This document shows, piece after piece, positions 8,842 through 18,685 of a stretch of 64,000 nt of DNA. Each line of letters starts with the position of its first letter. Positions within the stretch are counted from its first letter, which is position 1. The DNA lies in assembly GCA_030581615.1 (NCBI GenBank), contig JAKTTT010000027.1:1-64000 (forward strand), given 5' to 3'. Under the pieces are notes generated by a model. It was not told the origin of the DNA, made no database searches, and saw nothing but the letters and a program-made list of their open reading frames with translations. Source of the stretch: Alloascoidea africana (lineage: Eukaryota > Ascomycota > Alloascoideomycetes > Alloascoideales > Alloascoideaceae). The position numbers and the translations under genes were made by a program.

Positions 8842-10059
8842 GGTACTGAACTCTTGGCTTTTGACAAAATCTAATGCCTTTCAATTTTCGCTGGGTTTCT
8901 TTTCTCTCGTTAGCATATTTAGATATTGATAAGAATCTTTTCATGCCGGTTAGTTAGAACTTTCTCCGACTATTCCGTCTCATAAACTCCAGGCTAAAAC
9001 GTGAATAATGAGGCATGTGTACTCTATTTTATTAGCGTTTTCTTAGCTCTCTTCTTGGCGAGGGATGCTTCAGTATTTGAATATGTACAGTATATCATTT
9101 TCGTAATTTCAATACAATGTGGCATAAAGTTGTTATGAGAAGCGAGAGAAAAAGGAGAGTTCATGGGATATACTTTTGCTTGTTTTCTGAAAGCTGAATA
9201 TCTTGGACACTAATTTCCGGGTCTGAATCCTAACCTGACATCTTGGCAGTTGTGTATACAACCTAATTACAATGCGTGAAATCATAAATTGATCTGACGA
9301 GTTTTGAAAGCAATCCCAGAGTTGAATACAATTCCTCCTCAACGGAAACTCATGAGATTTTACTTTTGGTATACTTAGAGAAAGAAACAATTAATTTTCC
9401 AACTGCCCGGCAGCCGTTTAGTTTTTTCCTTCTTTATGAGACCGCTTGACAGATGGGTCTCTGAGCACAGCAAGTTAATAGAGCAACGGCTCGAACAATA
9501 AGCTTTTTCCAAAGAAAGAATCGGAATCTCGTAAGAATTGTATTTTCTTAAAACAACAGAAAGGGTTCTTCTAGTTATCTGTACCATATCCTGAGTTTTT
9601 AGACAACTGAAATAACAAAATTGACGCATTCCGCCCATTTGAGTTTTACAATGCATTCCTCTCCACAAATGTCATCTCGTTCAATCGCCATAGTTAGTGA
9701 CTTTTCAGAAAGTTCCATAACATGCCATTGAGGAAAAGTTTTGAGCAAACCCACAAAGTGAGGCCAATATCCTTTCAAAGCGGAAATTGCTCTTTGTTAC
9801 CAATGTTTTTTTCTCTTAGACTTTAGGAATTATGGCACAGAGGGACAGAAAACTCCAATTGTGATTTGTGCCCTGGTTGTGAAAAGATGCTTTTTGAGGC
9901 CTACCAATGCTATAGACCAGTTGAGACCAAATTAACCTCAGGGTCCATTTCCAGAATTCCTAGTTTCCTTACCAAAATCTATATATATTCGGGAATATTC
10001 CCTTGTCATTGAGATTTTTTTCATCTTCATCTAGTCTCTCCTACAATAATACACTAATA
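8842..10059. other. Intergenic, 1.2 kb
   Basis: No gene recognised. The right end holds the promoter of the wall-protein gene, with a TATA stretch (TATATATAT) at 9980-9988. Open frames up to 97 codons on the minus strand (9375-9668) look like chance. Confidence 0.5.
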
Positions 10060-10671
10060 ATGAAGCTTACTTCCGCTCTCGCTATTTCCAGTGTCGCTGG
10101 TGTCGCCGTTGCACACGGTCACGAAGAGGCTGAATACGTTGTCTCTGCTCTGGACTTTGTCAGACAGAACTTCAATCAGATTCTGCCTTATGCTGCCAAT
10201 GTTCCTCCAGATCTCTTGAAGGTTTACCAACAGGTCGCTACTTACACTGACGATTCTTTCACAACCAACGAGGAACTCCTCGAGGAATTCCCAACCCCCG
10301 ACTACGTCAGCTTCGTTTCTTTCTTGTCTGGAAAGGGAATTGACGCTGGTCTCAGTGCTGAAACCGAAGAGGCAACCTCTGCTGCTCCATCCTCTGCTGT
10401 TGCAACATCTTCTGCTGCCGAAGAGGACCACTCTCACGGTTCTGAGGAAGACCATACTCATGCTTCATCTACTGTTGAGGAAGATCACACTCATGCTTCT
10501 TCTTCTGCCGAGGAGGAGCATACTCATGAAGCTTCTTCTTCTGTTGTCGGCCATAATCTTACAGCAAGTAACTCCACTTCTGACTCTGGTGCTGAGCTCA
10601 ATTCTGTCAGCAAGATTTTCATGGTCCCAGCTGCCGTTGTTGCTGGTTCCATCCTTGTTGGACTTTTGTAA
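10060..10671 (+). CDS. SRP1/TIP1-type GPI wall protein with His-rich acidic repeats
   Basis: The 203-residue product starts at 10060 with signal peptide MKLTSALAISSVAGVAVAHG; an upstream in-frame start 57 bp earlier would precede it with Ser-rich sequence. Residues about 30-105 resemble the SRP1/TIP1 (seripauperin) domain, with PPDLLKVYQQVATYTDDSFT the clearest part. A Ser/Ala/Glu-rich stalk follows, containing four copies of an E(E)(D/E)H-(T/S)-H unit: EEDHSH, EEDHTH twice and EEEHTH. The C-terminus (SKIFMVPAAVVAGSILVGLL) is a GPI-attachment hydrophobic tail. It is probably a cell-wall mannoprotein. The clustered acidic-His units could bind divalent metal; that is inference from composition only. 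Confidence 0.8.
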   Translation: MKLTSALAISSVAGVAVAHGHEEAEYVVSALDFVRQNFNQILPYAANVPPDLLKVYQQVATYTDDSFTTNEELLEEFPTPDYVSFVSFLSGKGIDAGLSAETEEATSAAPSSAVATSSAAEEDHSHGSEEDHTHASSTVEEDHTHASSSAEEEHTHEASSSVVGHNLTASNSTSDSGAELNSVSKIFMVPAAVVAGSILVGLL

Positions 10672-11882
10672 GATTTCTACGACTTTCGATGATACATGTT
10701 TTAAGCTTCTTTAGTGTTCTAGTTGGATGATATTTTCTTATAGAATTCTACATAAAAATTGAATTATGCAGACAAATTGAACTTCGTAGATCTTGAAAGA
10801 AAATTCTTTAGAAATGTGTTCAAATGTGATTTCTCAGGTCTATAAGCGTTCCTCAAAAGTAGTCTCCAGGATAATCATGGGAGCAAAAGAATATTATAAT
10901 CAACAGAATCTCCCCAAAATGATCTCGATGCTACACCATGAGTTCTAGTCTTTTCTCTTAACGGTCACTACATTCCAACGAACTATTCAAAATTCCTTTT
11001 GAATTATCTACAGCGCTTAGAGGCCACCAAGCATATTTCAGTGTTGTGGTTAGTTTGATTGTCAAGTAGTTAGAATACGTTATGTTTGAAATGCTCCAAG
11101 TTCTACGACTCCTTCGAAATTAAGGATTGGGTTGAAATTGAAGACCACTCTCCAGTCATTGTTTCCAAGGTGTTACTCTAAATCAATTATTTACCTCCTG
11201 ATCTTGTATCCTCGTGTTGTACTCTTTCCCTTGCTTAACTGATCATCTTCTTGACATTGCAAAACTTTTACAACGTAGTCTATGCTGCACCTATAAAGAT
11301 CCTAACTGGCCGAGCACTAAAGAAGTAAACACTGGGGTTGTACGGCTGCCGCTTTTCGTCTCTTACTCCACTTTAATAGTGATCACATCTCAAGTTTCAC
11401 CTGAGTATACAGGTTTCACCTGAGTTATTATCTCCACGGGTAAATATAGAAATTCAGAAACAGGCACGCGTACTATTCTAATTAAAGAACAGCAGCCCTT
11501 TCTGATTTGGTATATTATCAACAACCAGGGAGGGAAAAGTTGATCTTCCCTTCGTTGAACATGAAAATACGAGGCGTATCTGCAAATAAAAGGTGACGCC
11601 CGTCCGTCAAAGGTATCACTCCCCGAGAACGATATCCAGCCTTGTCAACGCCGAGACTTTGTATATAACTATCATTTATCTAGAACCTCGAGACTGACAT
11701 TCTTTATCAAAAGTATATAAAGTCCCTGCTTGGGTTGGTCTGCCTCGGTTTCTTTCGCGTTTCACTCAAGCGCTAGTACTATTCTTGTTTTGATCTATCG
11801 TTGTTCTAACTGTCTTCGCAAATACATACTGCTCGCTCTTACAAATCCATCAACTTTTACAATATATCCTACTATATCCTCT
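10672..11882. other. Intergenic, 1.2 kb
   Basis: No gene recognised on either strand. An MCB-like ACGCGT occurs at about 11465-11470 and a TATA-like TATATAAA lies near 11712, serving the downstream glutaredoxin-like gene. Short open frames (for example 11214-11423) have no recognisable content. Confidence 0.45.
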
Positions 11883-12869
11883 ATGCCCATTCCAGTTATC
11901 TCTCCGCTAGCCCACTTCTTGGGACTTGGGTGCGATACTATGAAAAAGGAAGTTCGACCCTCAAAAGATTTGAGAAGAGACGTTTATCAAATGATCGATG
12001 AACACCCTGTTTTCATTGCTTCCAAGAAGTGAGTGAATGCTCTGCTCGTAGTAGAGAACAGTGTAAAATCTTTCCAAGTAATTGGGGTCTCTAACTATTT
12101 AATAGGTTTTCTTTGTATGTATCGTCAGAGCGGAAGATTCTTTCCCTTCAGAAAACTATGAAAAATTATCAGAACTTCTAACTCGGCTTTTCATTCAAGG
12201 TCAAGTATAACGGCAAAGAAGACACTGGCAAAAGCAAATGCAAATGCATACGTTGTGAATATAGATAAAGAAGGTAAGCAAAATAATCATAATCATCAGA
12301 AACAATCAGAATAGTAAAGCAGATTCTGACACATCTAAAAAGTGGACGGCGACCAGATACATCAGGTCTTAAAGGAACTGACCAATCAATCGGATCTTCC
12401 TGCCATATTCATAGGAAGAGAATACATCGGAGGGAAGAATGACATTCAAAAGCTTTACAAAAAAGGGGAGCTGGAGTATATCATTGAAAGAGTACACAAA
12501 GCAGCCGCGGTAGAAAGGGAGAGCTTCAGGGCCAGTAACGTTGATGATATTAACCAGCTGAAACTTCTAATGTTCAAGTCAAAACTAGTAGAAGACGCCT
12601 CAGCTGCGGTAGCAGAGGTCAACCATCCAGTTCATTCAAAATCTAATTCATTTCCTCGGCTTTCACAACACTTGAGCCCTTCCAGCGCCGGGAAATCAAC
12701 ATCCTCAACTTATCGGCCATCCGTAAATTCGCCATCAACACCACATTCACAATCACACTCTTTTCGGTCTCGACGGTCAAGCCAAAGGTCTCAAGGAACA
12801 GCAGTTGGTGAGCAAAGCATTGAACCAGGGAATGTCAAATCAATTTCTAATACAACGCCACATAAATGA
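11883..12869 (+). CDS. Glutaredoxin-like protein without active-site cysteines, four exons
   Basis: Inferred exons are 11883-12028, 12106-12114 (9 nt), 12200-12273 and 12343-12869. Donors are GTGAGT, GTATGT and GTAAGC; branch sites are CTAAC, CTAAC and CTGAC. The 251-residue protein has glutaredoxin landmarks: HPVFIASK (strand and helix start), LPAIFIGREYIGG with the cis-proline, and GGKNDIQKLYKKGELEYII for the glutathione-binding and final helices. The normal CPYC site reads SLSS, supplied by exons 2 and 3, so both redox cysteines are Ser. Skipping exon 2 keeps the frame but shortens this loop by three residues and still gives no cysteine. With exon 2 the spacing matches Grx1 exactly. Residues after about 155 form a Ser/His/Pro/Arg-rich tail of roughly 95 residues, not found in classical glutaredoxins. 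Confidence 0.78.
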
Positions 12870-13050
12870 ATTGTTTTGAAAGTCTTTTTTGCAATGATAT
12901 TTTGTTTATTCGATAATTTAGTGCAAAAGAACAATACAAAAAAGTAACATATTATGATTATAGGCCTTCTATTAAGCAATTCATTCCTAACTTCCATGTG
13001 AGCTATTCTCATTTTTCGTGCTTCTTATTTTTAACTATAAGCACGTATCT

Positions 13051-15624
13051 CTAAATTAGTCCCAAATGCTCCATTCTAACCTTCACTGCATTCCTATGAC
13101 CATCTAAACCTTCCGTAGCCGCCAGTGTCATGACTGCTTTGCCAATGCTTTTCAGCCCCTCCGGCGTCAGCTCCTGACTCGTAATTGACTTCATAAACGT
13201 ACCGGTGTTAACGCCACTGTACATCTTTGCATACCCATATGTTGGCAAAGTGTGGTTAGTGCCACTACTATAATCACCACATGATTCGGGACTATACGCG
13301 CCAACGAAAATGCTGCCAGCATGATCAACCAAAGGCACGTAGTCGGAGGCATTCTCTAATTGTAGGATCAAATGCTCAGGCGCGTACTGGTTACTCAGCG
13401 TCAGGGCATCCTCTGCCGTCTTTACCTTTAATATTGATGAATGAGCAATCGATTTGCGAACAATATCCACACGAGGAAGTTTCAGTGCCTGATTATGAAC
13501 TGCATTCTGTACCGCAAGGAGCTCATCGTCATTCATATCGATGGCAATCAAAATAACTTGTGAATCAGCACCGTGCTCTGCTTGTGAAAGAAGGTCTGAA
13601 GCTACAAACTCGGGATTTGCCTTCTTGTCGCAGATAACAAGGACCTCGGAAGGTCCCGCTGGCATATCGATCGAGACCAAAGCAGAATTATCATTCTGCA
13701 CAAACATTTTTGCCGCTGTCACAAATTGATTGCCTGGACCCATTATCTTGTCCACCTTAGGCACGGACTCTGTACCATAAGCGAGAGCAGCTATGGCCTG
13801 TGCACCTCCGGCTAGAACAATAGCTTTTGCACCAACCTTGTGAGCCACATAAACAACTTCCGGAGTCAGCCTACCGTTAGGTCCTGGAGGAGAGGCAAAA
13901 ATGATATTTTTGCAACCAGCAGCTTTAGCAGGAACTCCCAGCATCAGCGCAGTAGAAGGTAGTACAGCCGTTCCTCCGGGAATATACAAACCAACAGAGT
14001 CTATTGGTCTGGCAAAACGAGAGCAAATAACTCCTGGAGAAGTTTCCACAACAAGTGGTTTTTCGCTAAGCTGTGCAGCATGAAACTTGTGAACGTTATC
14101 AATTGAAAGATCAATAGACTGTTTTACATCAGGGGATAGCTTCATGAATTCTTCAGGGAATGGAGCAGACAAAATTGGTGAATCCAGTTTTGCCCTATCA
14201 AACTTTTCAGTAAATCCAAGCAGCGCTTTATCCCCACCGTTCTTTACTCCGGTAACAATTGGCTCAACCAATTTTAGGATATCTGCGGAGGTTTGAGCGG
14301 GTCTTGCAAGTGCCTTCTTGATAGCTGAAGAGTTGATATCCAACTCGTTGATAACGTTGAGATAGATCTTTCCATCCTCTTTGAGAGAAGAAACATCTGG
14401 TTTAGAAGATGCTTCACTATCTTTTTGCTGGGGTTTGTTCTGGATATACTTTGGCTTTGCATCTCCTTTTCTCCTGGTCACTTTTAAAGACTTCAAGTCC
14501 AAGTTTCGTTCCACATCAGCCAAAGAAACACCTTCCTTGGCAAGCTTGGTCATTGCAAAATAAAACAGATCAGCAGCCTCCCATGCAACCTCATCTTTTG
14601 TTTTGGCCTCAATCAATTCGTCAGCTTCTTCCTTGATTTTTGCTGCGAGCAAGTCTTCGTCATCAAAAAGACGTTTGGTGTATGATCCCTTTGGCGCATT
14701 CTCAAGTCTAGATTTTAAAACCTGCTCAAGTGCAACAAGACCAGAGGTATATCCAAAGCAAGTGCTTCTGTTCAGATGACAGAATCCTACACCTGTTTGC
14801 TCAACAATGAACTTAAGACAGTCTCCGTCGCAATCAAGCTCTATTCCCAATAGTTTCTGCGTAGCACCTGAAGTTGCTCCTTTGTACCATAGTCCATGCT
14901 TACGAGATTGATAAACACCGGTTCCAGTTCTAAGTGCCTCGGAAATAGATTTTGGCGATGAGTAAACCAGACCCAATGAGACATTGTACTTATCAACAAC
15001 CAAGGACGTGAAAAGACCATCAGGTCTATCAGTTTTTATACGCGCTACTAGGATAGAAGCTGGTGATATTTTCCCAGATTGGTTTTCGGGATCAACTGTG
15101 AGAAGGCTAGTTGAGATGACTGGGATCAACGAGTTTTGGGCCACTGCGTTGACTAGTTCCTGCGCGATTGGTCCACCCTTAGCAAAGCGGACATAAATGC
15201 TTTTGAACTCATCCTTATTGACAGCTTTGTATAAATCATTGTATGAATCTGAATTTATGCTGAAATTCGTTAACTGACCATTGTACTGTTCCAATTCTTC
15301 TTCGGATGACACTTGCTGAACAAGCCGGTTGCTGGAAACTCCAAACTCCAGTAACGCCTCAATGATTTCTGTCTCTGCAAATATCAGATTGACACCTGAG
15401 TTTAGTATCTTCACAATATCATCTATGTTGTTTTTAGAAGTTGCAATCGAACCCGAGAGGTTCACGTTCACCTTCACATTGTTTGGTGCATTTTTCACAA
15501 AGGCCACAAGCTGGGGAAACTCGTCGCTAGACTTGATATCAACAAGCGCATGACCCAAAGGAGAGAGAGGCGATTGTGAAAGATTGTCCGAAAGCGAGTA
15601 CTCTGGAAGTAATGGAAACGACAT
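13051..15624 (-). CDS. HIS4: Trifunctional histidine biosynthesis protein His4
   Basis: The 857-residue single-exon protein has the fungal His4 order. An N-terminal region of about 200 residues is followed by the phosphoribosyl-AMP cyclohydrolase domain, with TGTGVYQSRKHGLWYKGATSG and zinc-site cysteines in DCDGDCLKF and GFCHLN. Next is phosphoribosyl-ATP pyrophosphohydrolase (KIKEEADELIEA, EVAWEAADLFYFAM), about 310-375. Histidinol dehydrogenase starts at about 430, with CSRFARPIDSVGLYIPGGTA, IMGPGNQFVTAAKM, DMPAGPSEVLVI, SQAEHGADSQ and GTNHTLPTYGYA. It catalyses steps 2, 3 and 9-10 of histidine synthesis in the cytosol. Length matches yeast His4 (about 800). Gcn4-type sites lie just upstream. 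Confidence 0.97.
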   Translation of the reverse strand: MSFPLLPEYSLSDNLSQSPLSPLGHALVDIKSSDEFPQLVAFVKNAPNNVKVNVNLSGSIATSKNNIDDIVKILNSGVNLIFAETEIIEALLEFGVSSNRLVQQVSSEEELEQYNGQLTNFSINSDSYNDLYKAVNKDEFKSIYVRFAKGGPIAQELVNAVAQNSLIPVISTSLLTVDPENQSGKISPASILVARIKTDRPDGLFTSLVVDKYNVSLGLVYSSPKSISEALRTGTGVYQSRKHGLWYKGATSGATQKLLGIELDCDGDCLKFIVEQTGVGFCHLNRSTCFGYTSGLVALEQVLKSRLENAPKGSYTKRLFDDEDLLAAKIKEEADELIEAKTKDEVAWEAADLFYFAMTKLAKEGVSLADVERNLDLKSLKVTRRKGDAKPKYIQNKPQQKDSEASSKPDVSSLKEDGKIYLNVINELDINSSAIKKALARPAQTSADILKLVEPIVTGVKNGGDKALLGFTEKFDRAKLDSPILSAPFPEEFMKLSPDVKQSIDLSIDNVHKFHAAQLSEKPLVVETSPGVICSRFARPIDSVGLYIPGGTAVLPSTALMLGVPAKAAGCKNIIFASPPGPNGRLTPEVVYVAHKVGAKAIVLAGGAQAIAALAYGTESVPKVDKIMGPGNQFVTAAKMFVQNDNSALVSIDMPAGPSEVLVICDKKANPEFVASDLLSQAEHGADSQVILIAIDMNDDELLAVQNAVHNQALKLPRVDIVRKSIAHSSILKVKTAEDALTLSNQYAPEHLILQLENASDYVPLVDHAGSIFVGAYSPESCGDYSSGTNHTLPTYGYAKMYSGVNTGTFMKSITSQELTPEGLKSIGKAVMTLAATEGLDGHRNAVKVRMEHLGLI

Positions 15625-15652
15625 GTCCTTTGATTCGTGGAGTGAAGAGGAA

Positions 15653-15709
15653 GAGTCAGGCAGATTTTTGAAGAGTCATCACCATGTGGAAGGCCTGGGA
15701 TGTGACTCA
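15653..15709. promoter_or_regulatory. Three Gcn4-type sites upstream of HIS4
   Basis: Within 85 bp upstream of the HIS4 start there are GAGTCA at 15653-15658, GAGTCA at 15673-15678 (reverse strand ATGACTCT) and a full TGACTCA at 15703-15709. Gcn4 binds TGACTCA and activates amino-acid genes, HIS4 being a classic target. The cluster therefore suggests general amino-acid control is kept here. The positions are unusually close to the start codon, so part may lie in the 5' UTR. Confidence 0.7.
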
Positions 15710-15927
15710 ACTTTTCACCTCACGCCAGGAAAAGCTTACAGTACGCAGATAGCCAGTAAACAGTAAAAAAAAGTCGATATAACCAAACGAAACTAACAAC
15801 ATAACAAATAAGACATTCAATAGTCGTACTCTCATTTATATAGCAAAAACAAAACAATAACGTTCAAACAAAAATGGAAAGAATAATAACCCCATAACGA
15901 CAAGAGACCAAAGTAACGACAATTCTT

Positions 15928-18685
15928 TCAAATATAACCCCCATCTTCACGAACGTAGGGGCAATCTGCCTCTTCATGGCCTTCTTTATCACACAATGCA
16001 CACCACAGCTGTCTTCCTGCAGAAGGATCAACCTTTGCGGCTGGACTAAAAATGGGTATGCTATGCTGTTGACGAGCCATGATATCAAAAGAATCACTGG
16101 GATTCTCAAGAGCCGGTGTTCGATTGAAACTAACGGCAGACATTGAGCTGACCCTATTCTGCAATTTGGGATTCGAACCATTGCCTAGCTCATTTGAAAA
16201 ATGCAATCCAGTGGCTGAACTGATAACTGAGGCATGGGGATTTCCGGCAAGCTGGAGGGGATATCCTCCATTGAACTGGTTGAGCTGACTGAGTTGACTC
16301 AGTTGACTCATTGGCCTTCCACTGCCGTTTGTAATACTATCCGAATAGTTCTTGAGAATTGAGATTTCATGTTCCAGTTCTTCTTCTTTTGATGACTTTT
16401 TCTCCAAAAGTTCTCTTAGCCGTTCCACTTCACTCTGCGCCTGGGTTCTTTCATCTATTTCTTGTGTGAGTCTGCTTCTGATTTCTTCCACCTCTTTTGA
16501 GTCAATCCGTGCAGCAGCATCGAGATCCGCATCACTCTCGAGCAGGTCAAGCGCTTCAGATAACTCCTTCTCAACCTTTGAGCGTTCTTCTTTTTCTCTT
16601 TCCAGTTCTAGTTTGAGCTTCCGAATTTCGTCGGGATCTTCTGGGCTTATACCCGTTCCAATGTCATCTCTTGCCTCATGAGACTCCATCTTCCCTTCTG
16701 CTTGTTTTTTTAGTTTAGCGTTTTCTTCTTTCAAAGTCTCCACAGTTTCCTTGAGAACGACTATTTCACTCGCGTTTTGCCGTCTTGTGTTTGCAAGTTG
16801 TTGAAGCTCTTCGTTTTCATGTTGGTATAGCTCTAGCTCTTTCCTCATCACGCTTAGCTCTAAATCATTGTCGTTATCTTCACCACTACGAATCTGTTTG
16901 AATTCCTCGATAAGTTTCTCCTTTTGGACAATCTTAGCCTCTAGTTGCTCCACTTGAGCAGCCTGCTGCACTCGCGTGCTTAGTTCTTTCTCCAAGCTTT
17001 TAATTTCGTCTTTTAGTTTTTCAGAATGTTTATCAATATATGACATGTACTCCACTGCCTTGTCATCTTGTTGGACTGCATTAAGCAGTGCCGCAATTTT
17101 TTCATTTAGTGCCTTGATCTCTGCATCTTTGTCATCGAGTACAGAGAGGGATTTCTCCAAGCTTGCATTTTCCTTGGATAATGTTCTGACTGTATTCTTA
17201 AGCAGCTTCAGTTCGTCGGTATTGCTGCTTGTTTTTATAGTTTTCGAAATTTCAGCCTTTAGCCGCTCATTCTCTTTTTGAAAGTTGGCAATGAGCACTC
17301 GCTGATCCTCTACCTGTTTTTCAAGAGTAGTGATGTTTGAGTTTTCGAATTTCAGTTGTTGAATCAGTTTTTCCTGCTCCTCGACTGTCATTTGTAGCTT
17401 TTGAAGTTCCTCAAAATTGTCAATTAAATTCATATCACTCAGCTGTTTGTTTTTCTCATTAAGTAGCAATTTGTATCGTTCTTCTACATTTTTTGCTTCC
17501 TCTTTTGAATGTTTTTGGGCCTCCTCTTGCCGTCTGGCTAACTCCACTTTATACAATTCAGCTGTCTCCTGAAGATGTTGCTCAAGAGTTTGAATAGTCT
17601 CTCGGAACTCCTTCCGTTTTTCATCAAACTCAGTCTTCATCGTGGTCATCTTTGTTGTTTTCTCTGCAATTATGTCATTCAAATGGGCTACGCGATCTTC
17701 AAATTCCTTTCTGATCTGTTGCATTGTCTCGAGATTATTTCCATTAGCATCGGTAATATTTAATCCTGTTACGCCTCCGGTTTCTCCATCTATTCCCATA
17801 TTATTTGAAACTTTTGCAAACTCCTCTATAGAATTTTCCATCTCTTTCAGAATCGAAGCCTGCTGCTTTAGCTCGAATCCCTGATTCTTGTTTCTGTCCA
17901 ATAAATCATTTCGCTCTTGTATTAAGTGTTCGTTTGTGTCTTGTAAAAAATGGAGTCGCTCCTCTAGCATGCGTATTTGAGCAGCTGTGGTGTGGTTAAT
18001 CTCACTGTTGTTTGGTTCTTGGTTGTTTCCATTTGAAAAAGGGGAATGGGGTCTGACGTCCGAGGAGCTTCCGCGGTTTGCAAACGCAATACTGGGGGAG
18101 TTTGATCGAGATGATGTTATGCCTGTGCCTGAGGTGGAGTATTTATTTTGGCCAGCCTGTGAAAATGTCGCCGACTCCGGCGACGCTTTCGAGCCCATAG
18201 ATGACGACGTCTGGGGCCTATTTACACCACTTAATCGTCGTGATATATGCAGTTTTGGAGTTAAAAGTCCATCTGGAACAGCTGCCGAAGCGTTATTGGC
18301 GTTCACCATTTGTAGCACCTGATAGGAGATAAATAATCCAGTGTTTGGTCTGGATAATTCAAAATACTGAATTCTATGATCTGCTGTCAGTGGAAAGAGC
18401 TTGAAGAGAAAGATTCATAGACCTTCAAACTTACCCATTTGTAGATCCGTTGTTCTTGCCCCTGGAAGCGCTCTCCCCTGTGAGTTCAATACCAGCAAAC
18501 TCGCCCTCTTTTCCCTTAATAGGGCCAATGTATTTGAGAATGCCAGATAGTCCATTTGGAACTTTAACTTGCTGGCCTATAGTTAGGGTATGATTCTGTA
18601 TTTGGTTTGAGCCAGCCCCTGTGTAATCATGGGCAACAGATCCTCGCTGAGGCGTTGATCGGAGCCTAGCTGATGTTTTCTGCAT
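15928..18685 (-). CDS. BIK1: CAP-Gly microtubule plus-end protein (Bik1/CLIP-170), two exons
   Basis: Exon 1 is 18685-18435 and exon 2 is 18373-15928. The 61-nt intron (GTAAGT, CTGAC, TAG) interrupts the CAP-Gly domain. Joining gives GKNNGSTNG then IQYFELSRPNTGLFI, restoring the GKNDGSxxGxxYF motif and the G-L-F strand. The 898-residue product has the CAP-Gly domain at about 25-100 and a Ser-rich linker. A very long coiled coil runs from about 180 to 790. A C-terminal CCHC zinc knuckle (WCALCDKEGHEEADC, about 878-892) is the end that binds dynein and p150-type partners in CLIP-170. It tracks growing microtubule ends. It is roughly twice the length of S. cerevisiae Bik1, closer to CLIP-170 and S. 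pombe Tip1. Confidence 0.92.

Noticed and set aside
16160-16190. tRNA B-box-like sequence (GGTTCGAATCC on the minus strand)
   Set aside because: It lies within the BIK1 coding sequence, and no cloverleaf or A box can be built around it.
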